A stretch of DNA of 64,000 nucleotides from G963668655 sp963668655. GTDB lineage: Bacteria > Myxococcota_A > SURF-8. The stretch's first letter is position 1. Each line of letters starts with the position of its first letter. Location: NCBI GenBank assembly GCA_963668655.2, contig CAXXPQ010000002.1:930001-994000 (forward strand), in the 5' to 3' direction. Positions 17,301 through 24,449 of this stretch are shown in pieces. The notes under the pieces were generated by a model. The model did not search any database. It was not told the DNA's origin and worked only from the letters and a program-made list of their open reading frames with translations. Both the position numbers and the translations under genes were made by a program.

Positions 17301-17656
17301 CGGACATTCTTGTGGAAAGCGCCTCGCCGGAGAATCGCTCGGTGGCCGAGGACGGCGGAACCTGGGTGGCCGTGGACACGGAACTGGACGACGACCTGAT
17401 TCTGGAAGGCCGCATGCGTGAACTTTTGCGGCGCATTCAGGTACAGCGCAAGGATTCCGGGTTGGAGATCGAGGACCGCATCCACATCCGATATCGGACG
17501 GACTCGGAGGACATCCGCGCCATCTTCGCGCGCTTCTCCGAGCTTCTATCCGCCGAACTCCTGGCGCTTTCCATCGAGGAAGGCCCCGCCGACGACGGCA
17601 CGGAATACGCCATCGGCAAGGAGAAGGTCGCGGTGCGCATCCGGAAGGCGGAATGA
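14354..17656 (+). CDS. ileS: Isoleucyl-tRNA synthetase, divergent class
   Basis: 1100 residues, charges tRNA-Ile with isoleucine in the cytoplasm. Order: N-terminal catalytic half with GPITANNPMGVHHAWGRT, where the canonical HIGH motif is replaced by GVHH (55-58); CP1 editing region with LVWTTTPWTLTSNVG; second catalytic half with zinc-ribbon-like CEDCEH and CPKCGG; KMSKS-equivalent MHKSKGN at 648-654; then the helical anticodon-binding domain and a C-terminal extension of about 200 residues (LDDDLILEGRMRELLRRIQ) typical of the long eukaryote/archaea-like IleRS. The start at MYRKVEYW fits the family; the open frame extends 18 codons further upstream without support. The methyltransferase gene overlaps its stop by 4 nt. 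Confidence 0.88.
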   Translation: MYRKVEYWVDVVEMEHRIQTFWDETEAFRKLREKNAGKPAWSFLDGPITANNPMGVHHAWGRTLKDCFQRYWAMNGRELRYQNGFDCQGLWVEVEVEKQLGFTTKREIEDFGIDRFVEKCKERVRKYSGIQTMQSVRLGYWMDWNDSYYTMSDENNYTIWSFLKKCHERGKVYRGWDVMPWSGRSGTGYSQMEVVEGRKLVAHEAIFLKFPLIEREGENLLVWTTTPWTLTSNVGAMVNGELEYVKLRSKADGELYYFAAENLSFKRLEKEFKEKKEWVEGVPKLKTLEQIFKERGGFEIEGYVKGAEMVGWRYRGPFDELEAQNVPGGYPFTDEAVSDSGKSAHRVIDGGRDSRGNAVVVAGEGTGIVHTAPGCGDIDHVIGQEIGLPHIAPLDGEAKFLDKFGELTGRHALDEDTVKWIIASLKEKGLLVATELYPHVYPHCWRSGDPLVFRLVDEWYINMDWRDEIQEIVKKIEWIPDWGEERELEWLTNMRDWMISKKRYWGLALPVWVCEDCEHFDVIGGREELKERATEGWEAFEGHSPHRPWIDNVKLSCPKCGGRMSRVEDVGNPWLDAGIVPYSTVRYNTDREYWKRWIPADLVLECFPGQFRNWFYSLLAMSTMMENIPPFKTLVGHALVRSETGEEMHKSKGNAIWFEDAAEKMGADIMRWIYCDHENTSNLNFGYGVARQVRGKFYNTLWNTYAFFVNYARLEGFVPPEMPTPFADRPDFDRWILSRLQHTVERVRESIEHYETRFATKAIADFVEDLSNWYIRHNRRRFWKGKDDASAAMAFETLYDCLAALVRLAAPIMPFTTEEIYQNLVRSHDAAAPESVHHADFPQSDAGWVDGELLADMNAVQRLVNLALSARESARIKVRQPLRGLTIAPADADERRGALRFTEMLKDDLNVKNVEVLEPGAKSPCSHAAKPNFKTLGKRLGGLMKAVQAEIASRSEELAAAHLSGRETFEFRIEGDTLALERADILVESASPENRSVAEDGGTWVAVDTELDDDLILEGRMRELLRRIQVQRKDSGLEIEDRIHIRYRTDSEDIRAIFARFSELLSAELLALSIEEGPADDGTEYAIGKEKVAVRIRKAE

Positions 17657-18339
17657 GCCCGCGCCGCCGGGACGAATCCCAGCCCGGCGGAGACTACCGC
17701 CCGGAACTCTACGGCCCCGATTTCTACCGGGAATGGGGCGTGGAAAACGCGGCCTATCGGCGTTCGGCCCGCGAGGTGGCCGACATCGTTTACGAGCAAT
17801 ACCGTCCGAAAAGCGTGCTGGATCTGGGCTGCGGAGCGGCGCTCCATGCCGGTCGGCTTCGAGAACTGGGCGTGCGGGTAACCTGTGCCGACCGCTTCCC
17901 CTGTCCGCCGGAATTCCGCGCCGCGGGCATCGACGAAATCGAAACGGCGGACCTGATGGAACCGCTTGCTTCGGACCGTTTCCCAAGAACGGAGCTCACG
18001 CTTTGTCTGGATGTGGCCGAGCACCTGCCCGCCGAAAGCGCCCCGGTCCTTGTGCAAAACTGCTGCCGCTTTTCGGATCTGGTGGTGTTTTCCGCCGCGC
18101 CGCCCGCCCAGGACGGTATCGGCCACATCAACGAACAGCCACGGAATTACTGGTTCCGACTTTTCAACGAAGTCGGATTCCGGCATTGTCGCCGGGAATC
18201 CGGATACCTCGACGCTCGCGGGCTGCAACGTAGGGAAACCCTGACCCTGCGCTGGATGATTACCCAACCGGCCGTTTTCCGAAAGGGAGCGAAATATCCG
18301 TTTCCCCCCATCGATCTTTCGGCCATTCCGCCGGAATGA
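17653..18339 (+). CDS. Class I SAM-dependent methyltransferase
   Basis: 228 residues. Motif I is VLDLGCGAALHAGRL (about residues 55-69), followed by an acidic residue in VTCADRF, a motif around LTLCLDVAEHLP and HINEQPRNYWFRLFNEVGF. This layout is that of type 11/12 methyltransferases acting on small molecules, lipids or sugars; the substrate is unknown. Its ATG overlaps the ileS stop as ATGA, so it is translationally coupled to ileS, although a shared function is not implied. No membrane segment or signal peptide. Confidence 0.85.
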   Translation: MSPRRRDESQPGGDYRPELYGPDFYREWGVENAAYRRSAREVADIVYEQYRPKSVLDLGCGAALHAGRLRELGVRVTCADRFPCPPEFRAAGIDEIETADLMEPLASDRFPRTELTLCLDVAEHLPAESAPVLVQNCCRFSDLVVFSAAPPAQDGIGHINEQPRNYWFRLFNEVGFRHCRRESGYLDARGLQRRETLTLRWMITQPAVFRKGAKYPFPPIDLSAIPPE

Positions 18340-18396
18340 AGGCGGAAATTCCTCGCAACCACGGCGAGGCGTCTGGCGAACGGCGCGAGGACATGC

Positions 18397-18402
18397 TATG
18401 AT
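18397..18402 (+). promoter_or_regulatory. Candidate extended -10 promoter for the radical SAM gene
   Basis: TGC-TATGAT (18394-18402) is an extended -10 element placed 40 bases before the GTG start at 18442; the -35 region is weak. Confidence 0.4.
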
Positions 18403-18441
18403 TCGAAACAGGAGCATAAATACACGAAACGGCGCGAGAAC

Positions 18442-19770
18442 GTGAGACGAAACGCGGACATTCTGCTGCTGAAGCCGCCCACCGTCCGGGAGGCCTCCTA
18501 TCCCCTGGACCTGGCGTTTCTGGCCGCCCCCATTCGCCGGGCGGGTTATACGCCCGTGGGACGGGACGCGGATTTCGGGGAGTTTCGCCCGGCGCTCATG
18601 GAACTTGCCGCCGGGCGTTTCCGGGCGGTGCTGGTTTCCATTCGTGCGGGCCAGCGGGAAGAGGCCGTCTCGATGATCCGCCGGGTCCGCGCCGTGAGTG
18701 GCGACATCCCCGTGGCGCTCGTCGGATCGGTTCCCGAGCGGGATCCGAAAGCCCTGCTTCCGGAAACCGGCGCGGACGCCGTTTTGGCGGGCGATGCGGA
18801 ATTCCAGGTTGCGGCGTTTCTGGAAAATCCGTCCCACGATTCCGTTCACCTGCCCGGCGCGACCTTGCGACATGGAACGGAAATCGAGACGCTACCTCTC
18901 GGATCCTCATCTCCCGACCTGCAAGACCTGCTTCCTCCGGACCGGCGCTTCCTGCCGCTTCTTCGCTACGGCCATGCCTATCGCAGCGTGCGCTATCCCT
19001 TCGCCGCCGTCCAGGGCAGCCGGGGGTGCTCCCGCGCCTGCGCGCACTGCAACCGGCCGGGCCGACCGAGCCACCGTTTCCGAGCCCGCAAACCCTCCGA
19101 TATCGCAGAGGAAATGCAACGCCTGGTCCGGGATTACGGCATCCGGGATTTCCATTTCGAGGACGACAATTTCTTCGAGCCGACGGATCACCTGGACGCG
19201 CTTCTGGAACTTCTGGCGGAGAAGCGGAGAGGCTGGATCTGGGAGGTGGCCAACGGCGGACGACCGGAAGATCTCGACGGAAGGCGACTCTCCCGCATGG
19301 CCGAGGCCGGATGCCGCCGCATCGCCATCGGCGTGGAGGGGCTCTTTCCCGAAGGGCGACCCTCTCCTCATCCGCTCTACCAACCTTTCGAAACCACAAG
19401 AAAAATCGTGCGTCTGGCTCGAAAAAACGGCATCTCCGTTACGGGATACTTTCTTCTGGGACTGCCCGGCGTGAGCCTGGAAGCCACCGTGCATTCCCTG
19501 CGGTTGTCGCGCAGGCTGGGGCTGGACATGGCCCATTATTCCGTTTTCCGTCCGGAAAACGCCCATGAAAGCGCCGATTTTCGGACGACGGACGACCTCC
19601 CGGACGCCGCCGCGATGCGCCGCCTGGCCGCCGCCGCCTATCGGCGCTTTTACCTCACCCCGATGCAGGTGTCCTGGCTTGTATCGGAAGTGGCGCGGGA
19701 ACCGGGCCTGGTTCGCGCCATGGGAAAGAAAATCCGCACGGATCTCTTCGAAAACCGGGAGAAAAGATAG
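18442..19770 (+). CDS. Radical SAM protein with N-terminal cobalamin-binding-like domain
   Basis: 442 residues starting at GTG. The N-terminal 140 residues have the Rossmann-like order of B12-binding domains (ILLLKPPTVREASYPLDLAFLAAPIRRAGY, then VLVSIRAGQREE and DAVLAGDAEF), but the usual cobalt-ligating DxHxxG is replaced by DADFGE. The radical SAM core follows with the CX3CX2C cluster in GCSRACAHCNRPG, then FHFEDDNFF, GCRRIAIGVEG and GYFLLGLPG. It should cleave SAM to start radical chemistry; the substrate is unknown. The family includes methyltransferases and ring-forming enzymes. No partner genes are nearby except the methyltransferase 102 nt upstream. Confidence 0.85.
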   Translation: MRRNADILLLKPPTVREASYPLDLAFLAAPIRRAGYTPVGRDADFGEFRPALMELAAGRFRAVLVSIRAGQREEAVSMIRRVRAVSGDIPVALVGSVPERDPKALLPETGADAVLAGDAEFQVAAFLENPSHDSVHLPGATLRHGTEIETLPLGSSSPDLQDLLPPDRRFLPLLRYGHAYRSVRYPFAAVQGSRGCSRACAHCNRPGRPSHRFRARKPSDIAEEMQRLVRDYGIRDFHFEDDNFFEPTDHLDALLELLAEKRRGWIWEVANGGRPEDLDGRRLSRMAEAGCRRIAIGVEGLFPEGRPSPHPLYQPFETTRKIVRLARKNGISVTGYFLLGLPGVSLEATVHSLRLSRRLGLDMAHYSVFRPENAHESADFRTTDDLPDAAAMRRLAAAAYRRFYLTPMQVSWLVSEVAREPGLVRAMGKKIRTDLFENREKR

Positions 19771-19857
19771 GGCGGGGTTCATGGACGGAGACGGCAGAGA
19801 GGCTGCGCGCGTTTCCGAAAGCCGTCTTCAGCACAAGAGCCATCCGTAAAGCCGCTT

Positions 19858-21915
19858 TCAGGGAAACAGGCCGTCGATCCGCTCCACCGAACGCCGGAAC
19901 AGGTCGCCGATCAGGCGCAGGATCTGCATGGCGTCTTCCGACCATTCGCGCCGCTTTTTCACGCTGTCGAAACCGAGAAACCCCACCAGCCGCCCCTCTA
20001 CGGCCACGGGAGCCACCAGCAACGAGCGGATGCTCTGTTGTTGGAAATGCCGCCGTTCCCGGGCGGCCTCGTCGGGCAGGGCATCCACGTCCGGGATGTG
20101 AATCGTCTCCAGGCTTCGAATGCGGGGAGCGAACCACGGCAGATCCCGGTCCAGGTCCAGATCCTGAAGATGGTCCCGCTCGCGGGATACGCCCCCGGCG
20201 CACCATTCGTGGGTGTTGGCCATCCGCTTTCCATCCTTGCGGAACAGAAAGAGATAGCTGCGATCCGCCTCCACCGTTTCGCCGATCCACTTCAGGGCAT
20301 CCTGAATCTCCTCGTCGGTCCGAACCGAGCGGAAGCTTTTCAGCCCCGGCGTCACGGCGTGCAGGATCCGATCGTACCACTCCCGCCGATCCTCGCCGTC
20401 GGCCAGGATACTCTGGTCCGTCACGTCCCGCCCCAGGGCGATGGATCCGATCACGCGCCCGAAATCGTCATGCAATTCCTTGGAATCCCAGGAGATCACG
20501 CGCCGGAGACCGTCTTTCCGCCGAATCACGGTTTCCAGACTTTCCGCGCGGTCCTTTTCGTGGAGGATGGCCTGGACCTTGCGAAAGATCAGGGCGCGGT
20601 AATCGGAGTCCGGATACAGCCATTCCCAGATCCGGCCGTGCCCGACCACTTCCTCCTGGCGGTATCCGCTGATGCCTTCGGCCGCCTTGTTCCAGACCAC
20701 CACGTTGGCTTGCTTGTCCAGAACATTCAGCCAGATGTCCGCGGAATCCAGAATGCCGCGTTGGAAATCATTCAGCTGGCGCAAGCGCGATTCCGTCCGT
20801 TTGCGCGACGTAATATCCTGCGCGTGGGTGGCGAATCCGGCGATTCTCCCATCCTGAACGATGGGCGTGTAATGAATTTCCAGGACTCGCGCTCCCTTGC
20901 CGGAAAGATCGACCTCGAATTCCTCGTGAAAGCGTTCCCCGGCCATGACCCGCCCCACCTGGGCGGACCAGAAGGCATGCGCGCTTTTGCTCAAGGAATC
21001 ACGAATCCGCTCTCCGGTCTTCGGCAGCCTTCCGGTCGCCGCCCGAAACCGCTCTGCAAACGCCGCATTGAAAACCAGCAGGCGCTGCTCTTCATCGAAA
21101 GAGGCGATCAGCGCATCCGAGCTTTCGATCAGGGCCGCCAGGTTGGCGTGGGACCGCTTTCTTTCGGAAACGTCCCGGCTGATGCCCTCGATGGCCACGG
21201 GAGTTCCATCTTCTCCTCGAATAATGGTGGCGTTGATTTCGAACGGGACGCGGTGCCCGTCCTTGTGAATGTAATCCATTTCTCCGCGCAGATGGAGCTT
21301 TTCGCCGCCTTCGGCCAGGACGCGTTCCAGTTCCTTCATGGCGAATTCGTCGAATTCGGGGGGCAGGTAGTCGGCGCGGGAACAACCGATGATCTCCTCG
21401 GCGCGATATCCGAGCAGATTTTCCACGGCCGGGTTGACGTATTCCACCCGGCCTTCCATGTCCGTTCGCCAGATAAGATCCTTGGCGTTTTCGGCCAGCC
21501 GCCGGAAACGGGCCTCGCTTTCGGACAGGGCCGCCTTCTGCCGATCCCGCTTCTCCTTCCGGGCGGCGGCCTGTTCCACGATGTCGCACAGTTCCATGCC
21601 CATGATCGGTTTGGCCAGAAAATCGAAGGCTCCCAGACGCATGGCCGTGACCGTGGCCCGGATGGTGGGCTCGCCGGTAATCATGATGACTTCGCTGTCC
21701 AGATCCCGATTTCTGATGAAGACCAGCAGGTCCAGACCGGATTCCCTTGGAAAAAGGATGTCGGAAACCACCACGTCGTAGCGCCGCGTCTCCAGAAGGC
21801 TACGGGCGTCCTCGATGGTTTCGGAGGTATCGACCCGATGCCCGCGATCCTCCAGGAAGATACGAAAGGTGTCGCGAATTCCCCGTTCGTCTTCCACAAG
21901 CAACACCCTGGCCAT
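19858..21915 (-). CDS. Response regulator-PAS-PAS-PAS-GAF protein without an output domain
   Basis: 685 residues. A receiver domain (residues 1-120) has acidic pocket E8-D9, phospho-acceptor D52 in VVVSDILFP, switch Thr in MITGEP and Lys in LAKPI. Three PAS domains follow (about 140-260, 265-390, 395-520; each ends with DVSERK, DITSRK or DVTDQS-type PAC motifs), then a GAF domain (about 525-680) ending at the C-terminus. No kinase, GGDEF, EAL, phosphatase or DNA-binding domain is present. It may act as a signal-integrating adaptor that hands on its state by protein contact. The ATG at 21915 has GGAG upstream and is preferred over a TTG at 21930. Divergent from gspD with its own promoter. Confidence 0.88.
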   Translation of the reverse strand: MARVLLVEDERGIRDTFRIFLEDRGHRVDTSETIEDARSLLETRRYDVVVSDILFPRESGLDLLVFIRNRDLDSEVIMITGEPTIRATVTAMRLGAFDFLAKPIMGMELCDIVEQAAARKEKRDRQKAALSESEARFRRLAENAKDLIWRTDMEGRVEYVNPAVENLLGYRAEEIIGCSRADYLPPEFDEFAMKELERVLAEGGEKLHLRGEMDYIHKDGHRVPFEINATIIRGEDGTPVAIEGISRDVSERKRSHANLAALIESSDALIASFDEEQRLLVFNAAFAERFRAATGRLPKTGERIRDSLSKSAHAFWSAQVGRVMAGERFHEEFEVDLSGKGARVLEIHYTPIVQDGRIAGFATHAQDITSRKRTESRLRQLNDFQRGILDSADIWLNVLDKQANVVVWNKAAEGISGYRQEEVVGHGRIWEWLYPDSDYRALIFRKVQAILHEKDRAESLETVIRRKDGLRRVISWDSKELHDDFGRVIGSIALGRDVTDQSILADGEDRREWYDRILHAVTPGLKSFRSVRTDEEIQDALKWIGETVEADRSYLFLFRKDGKRMANTHEWCAGGVSRERDHLQDLDLDRDLPWFAPRIRSLETIHIPDVDALPDEAARERRHFQQQSIRSLLVAPVAVEGRLVGFLGFDSVKKRREWSEDAMQILRLIGDLFRRSVERIDGLFP

Positions 21916-21959
21916 GGCCGAACTCTCCAATTGTCGGAATATTTATCGCATGTCGGGGA

Positions 21960-21989
21960 GTTATACCGGATGGAGGGTGACTTTGTAAA
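21960..21989 (-). promoter_or_regulatory. Promoter of the REC-PAS-GAF gene
   Basis: On the minus strand TTTACA (21984-21989), 18-base spacer, TATAAC (21960-21965); about 45 bases before the ATG at 21915. Confidence 0.6.
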
Positions 21990-22049
21990 CTCTTATCCGC
22001 AGCGGGGAGCAAAACCGGCGGCACCCGGCCGTTCATCGTCATGATTCCG

Positions 22050-22078
22050 TTGCCATTTCCAACCGCTTCGGCTATTCT
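22050..22078 (+). promoter_or_regulatory. Promoter of the gspD-like gene
   Basis: TTGCCA (22050-22055), 17-base spacer, TATTCT (22073-22078). Transcription would begin near 22085, which supports the ATG at 22122 and excludes an upstream in-frame ATG at 22041. Confidence 0.6.
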
Positions 22079-22121
22079 TGGCTCGGCTCGGTATCGTTCG
22101 TTTTCGTCAATGAGAGGTGCG

Positions 22122-24431
22122 ATGAAACGGTTGTCGTTTTCAGGCCGGATCCGATTTTTCCTTCTTCTCCTCCTGGTCGCGGGCCTGTGGCTCGCGCCTT
22201 CCTGGCTTCACGCCCAGGCCGAGGTCCGCGAGGGGCGGCTGTACTTCGGCAAGGAAGAGGTGGAATTCGTCCAACTGACGAAGATCGTGGCCGAATTCTG
22301 CAAGGTCAACATCGTCCTGCCGGACAACGCCAAAGGCGGCAAACTCTTCGTGCTCACCCCGGACGGCATGGACCCCAAGGAAGCCTGGGCCACCTACGTC
22401 CGCATGCTGGAACTGATGGAAGTCACCTTCTCTCCCACCGGCCTGTACGCGAAATACGACACGACGAAGAACATCGAACAGCTGCCCAGCAAGATTTTCA
22501 TCCAGAAAGTTCCCGCCTTCGACGCCAGCCAGCCCCAGGTGACGCTCCTGTACAAGTTGCGAAGCCTGGAGCCGGACGAAGCGAAGAAAATCCTGGACGC
22601 CCTGCGCAGCAATTCGGGAAAAGTCTTCATCGCCGGAGATATGCTGCTCATCGTCGAACTGCAACCCAACCTTCCCCGCCTGATCCGCATCCTGGAGGAT
22701 CTGGACGTGGGCGCTCCGGATACGAAAATCTATTTCTGGACGGCGCAGAACTCTCCCATCGAAGACATCGTGAAGATCGCCGAGGAACTTTTCATGAAGG
22801 GCGGCAAGGGCAAGGACACCGCCGTGGGTCTGGAGAAGTTCGTCACGGACGAACGCACCAACGGCCTGTTCGTGGTGGGAACGGAGGAAGCCTGCAAGCG
22901 GGTGTTGGCCTTCATTCCGAAGCTGGACACCAGCATCAACCGCCTGTCCGAGATGGACGTGATCTTCCTGCGCTTCGCCGAAGCGGAGAACGTCAATTCC
23001 ACCTTGCAGCAGATCGTCACCAAGACCGCGACAAAGAAAACCAAACGCCGGGAATTCGGAGAGGATCTGGAGGTGAAGACCACGGCGGACAAGGAAAACA
23101 ACGCCATCATCGTTACCGGACCGCCCCGGGGAATCCGGGAAATCAAGCGCCTGGTGGCCCAGCTCGACCGCTTTCCCCGGCAGGTTTTCCTGGAAGCGGT
23201 CATCATGGAAGTGGGCGTCTCCGACGACATCGATACCGGATTCTCCGTTACCGGAGCGAAAAAAATCGACAGCCTGGACGGCAGCATGGTGGCCGTGGGA
23301 ACGAATTACGGATCCCTCAGTTCGGCGGCCATTTCGCCGTCCACGCTGATGGGACTGGCAGTGGGCGTCCGGGGAGAAAGCGTAAAAGACGCCGAAAGCA
23401 TGGGCCTGGGGGCCGATTTCCCCTCGTTCGCCGCGCTCTTGCGCCTGCTCCAGACCAGTTCCAAGGTGAATCTCCTGTCCAACCCCTACCTGATCGGCAT
23501 GGACGCGGAGGAAGCCGAGATCATCGTGGGATCCAACGTGCCGTTCATCACGGGGGCGTCCATGGACAGCTACAACCAGCCGGTGCTGTCCATTCAGCGC
23601 CAGGACGTGGCGCTGACCATGAAGCTGAAACCGGAAATCAACGAAAAAGGGCGGGTGAAGCTGAAGGTGGAAATCACCATCGAGAACCTGTCCTCCATCT
23701 CGGAAGTGCTGGGGCCCACCACCACCAAGCGCTCCATCAAAACGGTAGCCTCCACGGGCGACGGCGAGCGGCTGGCCATCGGGGGCTTGTTGAAGGACAG
23801 CGAGATCGAGGACAAGGAAAAAGTCCCCGTCCTGAGCGACATTCCCATCATCGGCCTGTTGTTCCGGAACACCGGAAATCGCACGACCAAAAACAACCTG
23901 TTGGTGGTCCTGACGCCCCATATCATCGACTCCCCGGAAGACCTGAAAAAGATTTTCAAGAATAAGCTGAAGGAACGCACCAAGTACATCAAGGAATTCT
24001 ACGGCGAGGAATATACGGGATACGACCTTCCCGAAGAGTTTCACGACCGCGTGGGACTGGCCGAGGAAATCCGCCAGATCATCGCGGAGCAGAAACGGGA
24101 AGCCTCGCTGGAATCCGAGGATCAGGTGATCGTGGTGACGCCGGACAGCGTCCAGGCGGTTCCCACGGAGGACGTGGACGAGGCGTCGGGCGGTTTCGAA
24201 ACCCGCAAGGGAATTCGGGTCTCTCCGGACGTTCCACCGGAATCGGAACGTTCCGAAAAAGACATCGGCAAACCCGAAAGCGCCGCGGAGGATGAACCGT
24301 CCGACGATGAAGAAAGCCCGGAGTCGCTGCAACGCCCGCCCGTCCCCGACGAACCGGCCCGGCCGGAGAATTTTCCGGAAGGCGTTCCCATTCCCCCCGG
24401 CACGCCGCCCCCGGCTCCGGCGGAACCCTGA
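22122..24431 (+). CDS. gspD: Type II secretion-type secretin (GspD family)
   Basis: 769 residues: signal peptide cut near WLHAQA, N-terminal N0/N1-type domains (VEFVQLTKIVAEFCKVNI and following), an N2/N3 repeat region (YKLRSLEPDEAKKILDALRS; FLRFAEAENVNSTLQQIV), and the secretin core with VFLEAVIMEVGVSDD, LLSNPYLIGMDAEEAEI, VGSNVPFITG and IGGLLKDSEIEDKEKVPVLSD ending VLTPHII. Secretins form the outer-membrane gate of type II secretion or related machines. After the core there is an unusual tail of about 150 residues, acidic then Pro-rich. AGAGGTG precedes the ATG. None of gspC, E-M or a pilotin is in the window, so it is an isolated secretin gene here. Confidence 0.9.
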   Translation: MKRLSFSGRIRFFLLLLLVAGLWLAPSWLHAQAEVREGRLYFGKEEVEFVQLTKIVAEFCKVNIVLPDNAKGGKLFVLTPDGMDPKEAWATYVRMLELMEVTFSPTGLYAKYDTTKNIEQLPSKIFIQKVPAFDASQPQVTLLYKLRSLEPDEAKKILDALRSNSGKVFIAGDMLLIVELQPNLPRLIRILEDLDVGAPDTKIYFWTAQNSPIEDIVKIAEELFMKGGKGKDTAVGLEKFVTDERTNGLFVVGTEEACKRVLAFIPKLDTSINRLSEMDVIFLRFAEAENVNSTLQQIVTKTATKKTKRREFGEDLEVKTTADKENNAIIVTGPPRGIREIKRLVAQLDRFPRQVFLEAVIMEVGVSDDIDTGFSVTGAKKIDSLDGSMVAVGTNYGSLSSAAISPSTLMGLAVGVRGESVKDAESMGLGADFPSFAALLRLLQTSSKVNLLSNPYLIGMDAEEAEIIVGSNVPFITGASMDSYNQPVLSIQRQDVALTMKLKPEINEKGRVKLKVEITIENLSSISEVLGPTTTKRSIKTVASTGDGERLAIGGLLKDSEIEDKEKVPVLSDIPIIGLLFRNTGNRTTKNNLLVVLTPHIIDSPEDLKKIFKNKLKERTKYIKEFYGEEYTGYDLPEEFHDRVGLAEEIRQIIAEQKREASLESEDQVIVVTPDSVQAVPTEDVDEASGGFETRKGIRVSPDVPPESERSEKDIGKPESAAEDEPSDDEESPESLQRPPVPDEPARPENFPEGVPIPPGTPPPAPAEP

Positions 24432-24449
24432 TTCAACTTCCCGGAAACC

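Noticed and set aside
14588..17485. A 965-codon open frame antisense to ileS
   Set aside because: It mirrors a well-conserved synthetase gene and has no own features; it arises from codon bias in GC-rich DNA.
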